Of a stretch of DNA of 50,694 bases, positions 18,238 to 27,345 are shown in pieces. The notes under the pieces were generated by a model. The model was given only the letters and a program-made list of their open reading frames with translations. It was not told the DNA's origin and did no database searches. Source of the DNA: DAOTWA01 sp034435955. GTDB taxonomy: Bacteria; Chloroflexota; Anaerolineae; Anaerolineales; Anaerolineaceae. Each line of letters starts with the position of its first letter. Within the stretch, counting starts at the first letter, position 1. The stretch spans positions 1-50,694 of the forward strand of contig DAOTWA010000049.1 in the NCBI GenBank assembly GCA_034435955.1, read 5' to 3'. A program made the translations under genes and the position numbers.

Positions 18238-18405
18238 ACGAAAACGCGATCTCCTATAAATGGGTGGAACGCTTCTGAATCTTCGTCATCTTCGTCAGCG
18301 CTCGAGCAAATTGGGACTCCGCGTGTGTGACCCCTTGCGGATGAGCCCAGAACGGCCCAAGTATACCGCTTAGGATGAGGTTTGTCCAATTCGAATCTGA
18401 GCGGA

Positions 18406-18414
18406 TGGTATAAT
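18406..18414 (+). promoter_or_regulatory. Extended -10 promoter for the 2-hydroxyacid dehydrogenase gene
   Basis: TGGTATAAT (extended -10, with TATAAT at 18409-18414) lies 33 bases before the start codon at 18448. The -35 region is poor (TTGTCC is too distant), as expected when an extended -10 is used. This promoter would restart transcription after the opposite-strand flippase gene. Confidence 0.5.
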
Positions 18415-18447
18415 CTCAGGCGCACCAAATTAGAAAGCCTATATTCC

Positions 18448-19425
18448 ATGCCTACTGTTTTGTTATCGGCTCCTTATGTCATCTACAGCCTGGCACGCTT
18501 CCGCCCGGTATTGGAGCACTACGGGGTGGAACTCATCGTCCCAGAGGTGCATGAACGCTTATCGGAGGACGAGATCCTGGCGTACGCGGGTCGTTTCGAC
18601 GGCGCGTTGTGCGGCGATGATTATTTCAGCGAGCGTGTCATCCGCGCCTGTCTGCCGCGCCTGAAGGTGATTTCCAAATGGGGCACGGGCATCGATTCGA
18701 TCGACCGCCAGGCGGCCGAACGCATGGGCGTGCGGGTGCGCAACACGCCCAACGCCTTCACCCTGCCGGTAGCTGACAGCGTTCTGGGCTATATCCTCAC
18801 CTTCGCCCGACAGCTCGCGGCGATGGACCGCGTGGTCAAGAGCGGAACGTGGGGCAAGCTTCCTGGGCGCTCCCTCAGCGAGTGCACCCTGGGGGTGATC
18901 GGTGTGGGGAACATCGGTAAGGCTGTGTTGCGCCGGGCAGGCGCCTTCGGCATGCGCCTGCTGGGAAACGATATTATCGAAATCGCCCCCGATTTCCTGG
19001 CCGAGAACCGGGTGGAGATGGTCAGTTTGCGGGAGCTGTTGGAGCGGTCAGATTTTATCAGCCTCAACTGCGACTTAAATCCGAGCAGCCGCCATCTTAT
19101 CAATGCAGAAACGTTAAATTGGGTCAAACCGGGCGCGGTGCTGATCAACACTTCCCGAGGGCCGGTGGTGGAAGAGGCCGCGCTGGTGAACGCACTGCGT
19201 TCGGGAAGGCTGTCCGGAGCGGCGTTGGACGTGTTCGAGATCGAACCGCTGCCGGCCGACAGCCCGCTGCGTACAATGGACAATGTGATGCTGGCGGCCC
19301 ACAACGCCAACTCCAGTCCGGCAGCCTGGGAGCGGGTGCATTGGAACACGCTGCGCAATCTGCTGGAAGGGCTGGGCATCCCCTGCGAAGACCTCGACGA
19401 GGTGAGGCGGCGGCACCCAGCATGA
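18448..19425 (+). CDS. D-isomer-specific 2-hydroxyacid dehydrogenase
   Basis: The 325-residue enzyme belongs to the phosphoglycerate dehydrogenase-like family. It has the NAD-binding motif LGVIGVGNIGKAVLRRAG near residue 150, the catalytic arginine in NTSRGPVVEEAAL, a glutamate in VFEIEPLP and the histidine in LAAHNANSS. It should interconvert a 2-keto and 2-hydroxy acid with NAD(H). ATG 18448 was chosen over an upstream in-frame codon because the extended -10 promoter at 18406-18414 would otherwise lie inside the gene. In this locus it probably makes an acid precursor for an unusual sugar. Its stop overlaps the following small ORF (ATGA). Confidence 0.8.
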   Translation: MPTVLLSAPYVIYSLARFRPVLEHYGVELIVPEVHERLSEDEILAYAGRFDGALCGDDYFSERVIRACLPRLKVISKWGTGIDSIDRQAAERMGVRVRNTPNAFTLPVADSVLGYILTFARQLAAMDRVVKSGTWGKLPGRSLSECTLGVIGVGNIGKAVLRRAGAFGMRLLGNDIIEIAPDFLAENRVEMVSLRELLERSDFISLNCDLNPSSRHLINAETLNWVKPGAVLINTSRGPVVEEAALVNALRSGRLSGAALDVFEIEPLPADSPLRTMDNVMLAAHNANSSPAAWERVHWNTLRNLLEGLGIPCEDLDEVRRRHPA

Positions 19426-19520
19426 AGCTTGATGATACCTGTAGGAATTGCCATGAGTGCAGTCGGGATTGCGATGATCCGTACCTCAACAGCAATAAGG
19501 AGAGCGGAGGAAACCTTTAA
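19422..19520 (+). CDS. Tiny four-cysteine ORF coupled on both sides
   Basis: A 32-codon ORF sits exactly between the hydroxyacid dehydrogenase and the SDR. Its ATG overlaps the upstream stop (ATGA) and its TAA overlaps the downstream start (TAATG). The product has four cysteines close to the start (CRNCHECSRDC, residues 7-17), a spacing of CxxCxxCxxxC that could bind zinc or an iron-sulfur cluster, and a polar C-terminal tail (NSNKESGGNL). The Shine-Dalgarno of the SDR lies within its last codons. No homologue is recognised. The tight coupling argues for a translated product, but a pure intergenic leader cannot be excluded. Confidence 0.45.
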   Translation: MKLDDTCRNCHECSRDCDDPYLNSNKESGGNL

Positions 19521-20284
19521 TGAGCGTGGTTAATCCTACCGTCCTGATCACAGGAGCCGCGGGGGGAGTGGGACGGGCGACCGTGCAGGTTTTCACTCAG
19601 GCCGGCTGGCGGGTGATCGGCGTGGATCGCGCCGAGTATGGCGATGCTTTCCCTGAAAACGGCGTCTTCATCCGTGCGGACATTTCCGCACCGCAGGACA
19701 TCCACACGATTTACGATCGAGCCAGCGCGTTCAGCCCGACCCTCAACGCGGTTGTGAACAACGCTGCCATCCAGATTGCCCGGCCGATTCTGGAGACCAG
19801 CATCGAAGAGTGGGACGCAGTCATGGCGTCTAATCTGCGCTCGGTTTTCATCGGAGCGAAGCTTGCCCACCCTCTGCTCAAGGCGGCTGGCGGCGGGGCG
19901 ATCGTGAATGTTTCGTCCGTGCACGCCATCGCCACCTCGGCCAACATCGCCGCCTATGCGGCCAGCAAGGGCGGTTTGCTGGCCTTGACGCGCGCGATGG
20001 CGATCGAATTCGCTGCCGACAACATCAGGGTGAATGCTATCCTGCCAGGAGCAGTGGACACGCCCATGCTGCGCGCCGGTCTTTCGCGCGGTCATCTGGG
20101 CGGGGAAAGCGTACATGAGCGCCTGGAAAACCTGGCCCGCCGCACGGTCAACGGGCGGGTCGGCCGCCCCGAGGAAATCGCTCGGGCAATCTTTTTCCTG
20201 GCCGACGATAGCCAATCGTCTTTTATGACCGGCCAGGCGCTGGTGGTGGATGGGGGCGCCACAGCGCGCTTGAGCACCGAATGA
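19520..20284 (+). CDS. Short-chain dehydrogenase/reductase (SDR)
   Basis: A 254-residue classical SDR. The cofactor site TGAAGGVGRATVQVF is at residue 10, NNAAIQ near residue 79, the catalytic serine in VNVSSVHAI and the tyrosine and lysine in YAASKGGLLAL near residue 152. The C-terminus has SFMTGQALVVDGGAT, common in this family. It should act on a hydroxyl or keto group of a sugar or hydroxy-acid intermediate. A GGAGG Shine-Dalgarno precedes the start, located inside the small four-Cys ORF. Its stop overlaps the start of the DUF115 gene (ATGA). A different substrate from that of the first SDR is likely. Confidence 0.85.
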   Translation: MSVVNPTVLITGAAGGVGRATVQVFTQAGWRVIGVDRAEYGDAFPENGVFIRADISAPQDIHTIYDRASAFSPTLNAVVNNAAIQIARPILETSIEEWDAVMASNLRSVFIGAKLAHPLLKAAGGGAIVNVSSVHAIATSANIAAYAASKGGLLALTRAMAIEFAADNIRVNAILPGAVDTPMLRAGLSRGHLGGESVHERLENLARRTVNGRVGRPEEIARAIFFLADDSQSSFMTGQALVVDGGATARLSTE

Positions 20285-21105
20285 CCAGCTTACGCCAGAC
20301 TGTCAAGAACGCCGCACCGACACCTCTGTGGAAGGTGGCGCGCAAAGCTTTCTTCGTTGCTTTGCGTTTGCCTGAGTTGCCAGGCGCCTATCTACACCCC
20401 GTCCGACGCGAGAGCATGCGCAAGCTGCAGGCATTGAAGGACATCCACCGGGGAGAACGATGCTTTATTATCGGCAACGGCCCAAGCCTGCGCCAGACCG
20501 ACATCTCCCGCCTGCGCGGCGAGATCACCTTCGGAATGAACCGCATTTACATGGCATTTCCAGACTGGGGTTTCACCACAACCTACTATGTGGCGATGAA
20601 TGATCTGGTGATCGATCAGTGTGCTAGCGACATCCAGGCGTTGACCATCCCCAAGTTCCTGGCGTGGCGAGCCAGACGATTCGTGCGCCCGGCCGTGGAT
20701 GTGCATTTCATTTACAGCACCTACACCGATCCCAAATTTGCCGCCGACGTCAGCGGTCGGGTATGGGAGGGCGCCACGGTCACTTACGTGGCCATGCAAA
20801 TTGCCTTCCACATGGGCTTCCGCCAGGTGATCCTGATCGGCGTGGATCACAACTTCGCGACCCAGGGTAAACCTAACAGCACGGTCATATCACAGGGCGA
20901 TGATCCCAACCACTTCAATCCGAATTACTTCGGCAAAGGCTTCCGCTGGCAGCTCCCCGACCTGGAGACCTCGGAAATGGCCTATCGCATGGCGCATCAG
21001 GCGTACAGGGCGGCAGGACGGGAGATCCTCGACGCGACAGTAGGCGGCAAGCTGACCGTCTTCCCTAAGGTGGATTACAACCGCCTGTTGGATGCTCATG
21101 GCTGA
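20281..21105 (+). CDS. DUF115-like protein (MptE-like fold)
   Basis: The 274-residue protein has the hallmark GNGPSLRQTDISRL near residue 63, followed by FGMNRIYMAFPDWGFTTTYY, the pattern of the DUF115/6-hydroxymethylpterin diphosphokinase MptE-like fold. In bacteria this family is often next to sugar and flagellin glycosylation genes, and it is thought to transfer nonulosonic acids or other glycans in some cases (Maf-related proteins). Here I infer a glycan transfer or processing step. The start overlaps the SDR stop and the end overlaps the next glycosyltransferase gene. No membrane span is visible. Confidence 0.75.
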   Translation: MTSLRQTVKNAAPTPLWKVARKAFFVALRLPELPGAYLHPVRRESMRKLQALKDIHRGERCFIIGNGPSLRQTDISRLRGEITFGMNRIYMAFPDWGFTTTYYVAMNDLVIDQCASDIQALTIPKFLAWRARRFVRPAVDVHFIYSTYTDPKFAADVSGRVWEGATVTYVAMQIAFHMGFRQVILIGVDHNFATQGKPNSTVISQGDDPNHFNPNYFGKGFRWQLPDLETSEMAYRMAHQAYRAAGREILDATVGGKLTVFPKVDYNRLLDAHG

Positions 21106-22057
21106 CCCTCTGGTCTCCATTGTCACCCCTTCGTATAACCAGGCGCAGTACCTGGAACAGACGTTGCGCTCGGTGCTCGAGCAAGATTACCCTGCCATCG
21201 AGTACCTGGTCGTGGACGGCGGCTCCACCGATGGCAGTGTAGACATCATTAAAAAGTACGCCGATCGGCTGGCCTGGTGGGTCTCCGAGAAGGACAACGG
21301 CCAGGGGGATGCGATCAACAAAGGGCTGGCGCGAGCGACGGGTGAGATGGTCGCCTGGCTGAATTCAGATGACGTTTATTTGCCAGGGACGGTGTCGGCA
21401 GCGGTGAGAGCGCTGCGAGAGCATCCCGAGGCGGGCATGGTCTACGCCGATGTGCTGGCCATCGATGGTGAGGGAAAGCCGATCAATCTGATGCGTTACC
21501 GGCAATGGGGCCTGGATGAGCTGATGACCTTCCACATCATCGGCCAGCCGGCGGTTTTCATGCGCCGCGATGTTCTCCTCCAAGCAGGCGGAGGCCTCGA
21601 TCCCGATTGCCATTACCTGCTCGATCATCAGTTGTGGTTGCGTATGCTCCAGATCGCGCCGATGTGTTACGTACCGGCTACCTGGGCCATGGCGCGTTAC
21701 CACGCAGGGGCGAAAAATGTGGCCCACACAGAGATGTACGGGCGTGATGCGCAAGCTTTGGTTGAATGGATGCAGACCCAGCCGGCGCTGGCCGAGCGCT
21801 TCAGGCGGCTGGAAAAGCGCATCCGGGCGGGAGCGTATCGCTTCGGAGCGCATTATCTTCTCGATGGGGGACATTACCGCGCGGCACTGCAATGGTACTG
21901 GCAGAGCTTTCGCTGGCACCCGGCCACGGCTCTGAACGAAGCCCACCGCATCGTCTATATCCTGGCGCGGCCGTTTGGTATGGGGTGGCTGAAGCCTGCA
22001 TATCTGCGCGTGCGCAAGGCGATCCGCCGACCAGGCATTCAAACAGGGCAGAATTGA
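21092..22057 (+). CDS. Family 2 glycosyltransferase
   Basis: A 321-residue GT2 transferase. Clear motifs are SIVTPSYNQAQYLEQTL at the start, EYLVVDGGSTDGSVDI near residue 40, and AWLNSDDVYLPGTV near residue 88 with the DxD-like metal site. The later block FHIIGQPAVFMRR and DHQLWLRM fit the catalytic region. It should transfer a sugar from a nucleotide donor. Two start codons are possible, ATG 21092 and ATG 21098, both overlapping the DUF115 stop. It forms one transcription unit with the neighbouring SDR and DUF115 genes. Confidence 0.85.
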   Translation: MLMADPLVSIVTPSYNQAQYLEQTLRSVLEQDYPAIEYLVVDGGSTDGSVDIIKKYADRLAWWVSEKDNGQGDAINKGLARATGEMVAWLNSDDVYLPGTVSAAVRALREHPEAGMVYADVLAIDGEGKPINLMRYRQWGLDELMTFHIIGQPAVFMRRDVLLQAGGGLDPDCHYLLDHQLWLRMLQIAPMCYVPATWAMARYHAGAKNVAHTEMYGRDAQALVEWMQTQPALAERFRRLEKRIRAGAYRFGAHYLLDGGHYRAALQWYWQSFRWHPATALNEAHRIVYILARPFGMGWLKPAYLRVRKAIRRPGIQTGQN

Positions 22058-22064
22058 TAAGAAG

Positions 22065-23624
22065 ATGGGCGAAAAAAGCGGCGCAAGGCTCATCGATACA
22101 TTGGCACGCCCGGTTTTGATCCTGGCGTTGGGGCTGCTTTTTGCGGGCGCGCTGGCCGTGCGTTTGTATGACCTGACCGATCTACCGCTTGATTTTCAAC
22201 CCACGCGACAGCTTCACTCGGCTTTGATTGCGCGTGGCATGTACTACCAGAATCTGACGAGCGTTCCGCAATGGCAGCGTGATATGGCCGTCACCCAGTG
22301 GAAAGCCGAGGGGCTGATCGAGCCGCAGGTTATCGAGCGCATGGCAGCCTTCACCTACCGCTTCACCGGTGAAATGTTATGGATACCACGCATCTTCTCG
22401 ATCGTGTTCTGGCTGTTGGGCGGGATCGCGCTCTTCCTGCTGGCTCGTGAGCTGGCAGGAATTTTTGGCGGGCTGGCCGCGCTGACTTTCTATCTCTATC
22501 TCCCTTATGCGATCATAGCCAGCCGCGCCTTCATGCCCGATCCTTTGCTGGTTGGCACGCTGTGTTTCGCATTGTGGGCTGCTTACCACTGGGGGCGCAC
22601 ACGCAGGTGGAAATGGGCCATTGCAGCAGGCCTTTTAAGCGGCCTTACGGTTTATATCAAAGCGCCGGGGGCCTTCTTTGTGGGCGGCGGGCTGGTAGGG
22701 GTCGTGCTGGGCGGCTGGGGATTGAAGAAGGCTCTGCGCGATCCGCAGGTCTGGACGGTGGGAGCGCTGGCGGTGATCCCGTACCTCGCCTATCTGTACT
22801 ACGGCACAAGTGTGCTTCACCTGCTGCAAAGTCAGTTTGCATTACGCTTTTTCCCACAGATGTGGATCAACCCAATCTTTTACCTGCAATGGCAGGCGCA
22901 GATCGGCGATACCATCGGCTTGTGGGCGCTAATCCTGGCTGTAATTGGCTCGTTTTTCGCAGCCGGGTTGATCAAACGAGGTCTGCTGGCAGGTTTATGG
23001 GTCGGTTATTGTGTGTATGGAATGGTTTTCGCCTATTTCATGACCACCCATGATTATTATCAGCTCCCCCTCATCCCGATCGTCGCCCTGGGGCTGGCAC
23101 CGCTGGCGGAAGTCGTGCTCCGCCGTCTGACAGAGGTGGATGCCCGCGGTCTGGCCTGGGTCGTCTCAGCCTCCGCCCTCCTTTTTGGGGTGATTATGGC
23201 GGCCTGGCAGGCGCGCACGGAACTCAAGCGGGTAGATTATCGCGGCCAGGCCGCTTTTTGGGCCAAACTGGGTGAGGAGCTGCATGGGCGGGCAGTGGTG
23301 GCGCTGAGCGAGGATTACGGCTATCGGCTGCAATACTGGGGCTGGCTGGTGCCCACCAATTGGATGACCAGCGGTGATTTCAATCTGCGCGCGCTGGCCG
23401 GCGAACAATTCGATGCCCGACAGCTTTTCCAGGAATACACCCAGGGCAAGGAATTCTTTCTGGTGACGCTCTTCAGCGAGCTGGACAGACAGCCGGTGCT
23501 AAAGAATTTGTTATACTCGGACTATTCGATTTACGATCAGGGTGACGGTTATGTGATCTTTGACCTGCGCCACCCGCTGGCCGGCGCACAGGACATCTTG
23601 CCAGCGGCTGCGCCACCGCCGTGA
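22065..23624 (+). CDS. Polytopic PMT/ArnT-like membrane glycosyltransferase
   Basis: The 519-residue protein has about ten to twelve membrane spans and an acidic first outer loop (LPLDFQPTRQLHSALIARG, near residue 38), the layout of the GT-C protein O-mannosyltransferase and aminoarabinose transferase group. The soluble C-terminal part after about residue 390 has the usual mixed alpha/beta look. It probably moves a lipid-linked sugar onto a protein or lipid on the outer membrane face. It is the last clear glycan gene of the run, eight bases after the GT2 gene. Donor and acceptor are unknown. Confidence 0.75.
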   Translation: MGEKSGARLIDTLARPVLILALGLLFAGALAVRLYDLTDLPLDFQPTRQLHSALIARGMYYQNLTSVPQWQRDMAVTQWKAEGLIEPQVIERMAAFTYRFTGEMLWIPRIFSIVFWLLGGIALFLLARELAGIFGGLAALTFYLYLPYAIIASRAFMPDPLLVGTLCFALWAAYHWGRTRRWKWAIAAGLLSGLTVYIKAPGAFFVGGGLVGVVLGGWGLKKALRDPQVWTVGALAVIPYLAYLYYGTSVLHLLQSQFALRFFPQMWINPIFYLQWQAQIGDTIGLWALILAVIGSFFAAGLIKRGLLAGLWVGYCVYGMVFAYFMTTHDYYQLPLIPIVALGLAPLAEVVLRRLTEVDARGLAWVVSASALLFGVIMAAWQARTELKRVDYRGQAAFWAKLGEELHGRAVVALSEDYGYRLQYWGWLVPTNWMTSGDFNLRALAGEQFDARQLFQEYTQGKEFFLVTLFSELDRQPVLKNLLYSDYSIYDQGDGYVIFDLRHPLAGAQDILPAAAPPP

Positions 23625-23672
23625 TGGGTCTGCCTACCGATCCAGTCTGTTGCGCCAATTTTGGAGAAAACC

Positions 23673-24053
23673 ATGGCTAACAGTCCCCGATCCAATCCCT
23701 TCTCCCGCGCCAGCCTGTTCCTCAACCTGGGGAAGCAGGCCCGCCTCGTGGTGCGCCTGATGCGCGACCGGCGCGTCAGCCCCTTTCTGAAACTGCTGCC
23801 GATTGCTACACTGGTGTATCTATTTTCCCCAGATGTGATGATTGGGCCGATCGACGATGCGCTGGTGATCTGGCTGGGGACGGTTCTGTTTGTGGAGCTT
23901 TGCCCGCAAGACGTGGTGCGCGAGCACCTTGATGCGATCAACGGCGTGGTGCCTGGTTCCTGGCGGGAGGTGTCGCCGCAAGAATATCTTATTGTTGACG
24001 GAGAACACGTTCATGAGGTTGACGGTACTGAACGGAATAAATCGAGCCCCTGA
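23673..24053 (+). CDS. DUF1232/YkvA-like small membrane protein
   Basis: The 126-residue protein has one strong hydrophobic region (LKLLPIATLVYLFSPDVMIG) followed by IDDALVIWLG, close to the DUF1232 pattern of a short membrane-associated helical domain with SP and DD residues. Its function is unknown. ATG 23673 follows GGAGAAAACC. The end overlaps the next gene by 41 bases, which suggests translational coupling with the sugar dehydrogenase lipoprotein. The C-terminal 40 residues are hydrophilic and acidic. Confidence 0.6.
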   Translation: MANSPRSNPFSRASLFLNLGKQARLVVRLMRDRRVSPFLKLLPIATLVYLFSPDVMIGPIDDALVIWLGTVLFVELCPQDVVREHLDAINGVVPGSWREVSPQEYLIVDGEHVHEVDGTERNKSSP

Positions 24054-25413
24054 GAGAAGCACCGCACAACGTTATCCCCGGCAGACAGCCCTGGTTTGGA
24101 AGATTCGAGCAATTGCGCTGGGCACCGCGATCCTGTTGGTTGGTTTTATCACTGCCTGCACGCCCCCCACGCTTCCCGGGACGATCACGATTCCAACGAA
24201 TACTCCCCTGCAACCCTCGGAGACAGCTCCGACCGAGGAGGCCGCATTCACGTCTATACCAACCGCCGGGGCCGCTTCACCCACTTCAACTCAGAAGGCG
24301 GAGGCCACACCGATCAAGGAAGCTTATCTGCCTTCGGTTACACAACTGCCGGATGCCGCCGGTTACGAATGGCGCCCGGTAATAGAAGGGCTGGACCGGC
24401 CGATCGGCGTGGCTAACGCTGGCGATGGCTCCGGGCGCCTGTTCCTGCTTGAGCAGGCTGGCGAGGTGAGGGTGATCAAGGGCGGGGTGCTGCTGGCCGA
24501 ACCTTTCCTCGACATCCGCGACAGGGTTGGCAGCAATGGCTCGGAACGCGGTCTGCTGGGTATTGCCTTTCATCCGAATTACCGCCGCAACGGCTATTTC
24601 TATGTGAATTACACTGATCTCAGCGGCAACACAGTCATCGCGCGTTTCCACGCCGATCCCACAGCGGACAAAGCCGATCCTGGCAGCGAAAAAGACCTGC
24701 TGCACGTGAAGCAGCCTTTCGCTAACCACAACGGGGGTGAGATGGTCTTTGGACCTGACGGATATCTTTATATCGGATTGGGCGATGGCGGCTCGCAGGG
24801 AGATCCATTTGGCAATGGGCAATCTTTGCAAGTATTGCTGGGGAAGATCCTGCGCATAGACGTGGATCACGGCGATCCTTATTCTATCCCGGCGGACAAT
24901 CCCTTTGCCAGCGGGGGCGGAAAGCCCGAGATTTGGGCATACGGTCTGCGCAACCCATGGCGCTTTTCTTTCGATCAGGCGACCGCAGACCTTTACATCG
25001 CCGATGTGGGTCAGGATCAATGGGAGGAGATCGACTTCTTGCCGGCCGGCAGCCCGGGTGGGACGAACTTCGGCTGGAGCTATCGCGAGGGGAAACACCC
25101 TTATAAGGGTACGCCCCCCGCTGGCTTGAATCTGGCGGATCCGATCTACGAATACAGTCACGCTGAGGGGTGCGCGGTCATCGGGGGAGAGGTCTATCGT
25201 GGGCAGGAGCTGACAGCCTGGGAAGGCGTTTACGTCTTCGGGGATTTCTGCTCCGGGCGCATTTGGGGTCTGCTGCACATGCCTGACGGGTCATGGCAGT
25301 CGAATCGGCTGTTCGACAGCGGCATCTCTGTCACATCGTTCGGACTGAGCGAGGATGGGGAGCTTTATCTGACGGACTACGCCGGGAGCCTGGATAAGCT
25401 GGCGGCGAAGTGA
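24013..25413 (+). CDS. PQQ-dependent sugar dehydrogenase-like lipoprotein
   Basis: The 466-residue product has a long N-terminal arm, a hydrophobic segment ending in a lipobox (FITAC, Cys49), a Thr/Pro/Ser linker to about residue 105, and then the six-bladed beta-propeller of the glucose/sorbosone dehydrogenase (Asd/YliI) family. Marks are FANHNGGEMVFGPDGYLYIG with the active-site histidine, LGDGGSQGDPFGNGQ, and YGLRNPWRFSFD. It should oxidise aldoses outside the membrane with PQQ as cofactor, but PQQ synthesis genes are not in the window. The ATG at 24013 overlaps the previous gene and has a GGAG Shine-Dalgarno. Confidence 0.85.
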   Translation: MRLTVLNGINRAPERSTAQRYPRQTALVWKIRAIALGTAILLVGFITACTPPTLPGTITIPTNTPLQPSETAPTEEAAFTSIPTAGAASPTSTQKAEATPIKEAYLPSVTQLPDAAGYEWRPVIEGLDRPIGVANAGDGSGRLFLLEQAGEVRVIKGGVLLAEPFLDIRDRVGSNGSERGLLGIAFHPNYRRNGYFYVNYTDLSGNTVIARFHADPTADKADPGSEKDLLHVKQPFANHNGGEMVFGPDGYLYIGLGDGGSQGDPFGNGQSLQVLLGKILRIDVDHGDPYSIPADNPFASGGGKPEIWAYGLRNPWRFSFDQATADLYIADVGQDQWEEIDFLPAGSPGGTNFGWSYREGKHPYKGTPPAGLNLADPIYEYSHAEGCAVIGGEVYRGQELTAWEGVYVFGDFCSGRIWGLLHMPDGSWQSNRLFDSGISVTSFGLSEDGELYLTDYAGSLDKLAAK

Positions 25414-25444
25414 GGAAGGACAACGAATTACGCATAACAGCAGG

Positions 25445-25465
25445 AGCCGTGTGAGGCTATTTTTT
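25445..25465 (+). terminator. Weak terminator-like hairpin after the sugar dehydrogenase
   Basis: A four-base-pair stem (AGCC / GGCT) with a six-base loop is followed by an A and six T residues. The stem is short, so termination here would be weak; this is listed only because of the T tract and its position downstream of the gene. Confidence 0.2.
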
Positions 25466-25595
25466 GTTTCGCGAAGTGAAGGGGCGATGTTCGTCGTTTG
25501 GCGAGGTGACGCCTGACACTGGCAGCGTTTGCCTGTTTCGGCTATATATACAATACAAAAAAGATATTGATACGAATTTTTGGGGAGGGTGAAGA

Positions 25596-25826
25596 ATGGC
25601 GGTGAAGGCCTGGCACACGATCAAAGTTCAGTTCTGTCCGCATGCAGGTCGCCCAGTCAATCTCGAAGCCGAGGTCGTCTATCCGGCTGAGTTCTTGCCG
25701 GAGCAGAATCCGCGGGTGCTGGGCCACCGCTGCTCCCACGCATTCCTCTGCCAGCAGTCCGATCAGGTGGCCTGTGTCTGGTCTGGCAGCAACCCGTTAT
25801 ACGATCCTTTTCTCGAAAAGGCCTGA
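25596..25826 (+). CDS. Small Cys-containing hypothetical protein
   Basis: A 76-residue product with a strong Shine-Dalgarno (GGGGAGGG) before ATG 25596. It contains CPHAGRP near residue 14 and a later pair of cysteines in HRCSHAFLCQQ, plus VACVW, so four cysteines and two histidines could bind a metal. No membrane segment or signal peptide is visible. I recognise no named family. It is isolated: the sugar dehydrogenase lies 182 bases upstream and the convergent glycine C-acetyltransferase gene begins 250 bases downstream. The codon use looks like the rest of the window. Confidence 0.55.
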   Translation: MAVKAWHTIKVQFCPHAGRPVNLEAEVVYPAEFLPEQNPRVLGHRCSHAFLCQQSDQVACVWSGSNPLYDPFLEKA

Positions 25827-26076
25827 ACGCTCCTGTCGCAAGGTTTTTGTTTCTGCGGATGGGAATCATTGAATCCGCGTAAAATCGCGGGTTCGGCATT
25901 AAAACCCCACACCAATCTTGAAGTCCGGCCTTTTCTTTCTTCCCTTTCCCGGCGACAGCAATCAGGAACAGGAAAATTCTGGCAGTCCAGTTTCACATCG
26001 TGCTGCCAACAGATGATGGCCAGGCGGTTAAATAGCCATCAAAGGCCTGTTAAGGGTCTGGGAGTTCGATGAGGGC
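25827..26076. other. Convergent intergenic region with no recognised feature
   Basis: This 250-base gap lies between a plus-strand small gene and the 3' end of a minus-strand gene. I see no tRNA, clear terminator or promoter in it. It contains short pyrimidine runs and no open reading frame that looks coding. Confidence 0.5.
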
Positions 26077-27261
<1,185 letters not shown>

Positions 27262-27339
27262 ATTCACCTCGAGATGCTGGTTCCAGGATTGGAAAAGGAA
27301 CGACGGCGGAGAGCTTCCTTTCCCCGCCTGTGTAACCGG

Positions 27340-27345
27340 ATTATA
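27340..27345 (-). promoter_or_regulatory. Candidate -10 box for the glycine C-acetyltransferase gene
   Basis: A minus-strand TATAAT lies about 80 bases before the KBL start and overlaps the last codon of the upstream gene. No good -35 box is seen. It may allow expression of KBL apart from the preceding gene. Confidence 0.3.

Noticed and set aside
24286..25278. Long minus-strand open frame of 330 codons opposite the sugar dehydrogenase gene
   Set aside because: It is fully antisense to a clear beta-propeller protein, has no domain pattern and is a by-product of codon use in a GC-rich gene.
25827..26076. Possible tRNA or small RNA gene in the convergent gap
   Set aside because: A TTCGA-like stretch is present, but no acceptor stem or cloverleaf could be formed by eye.
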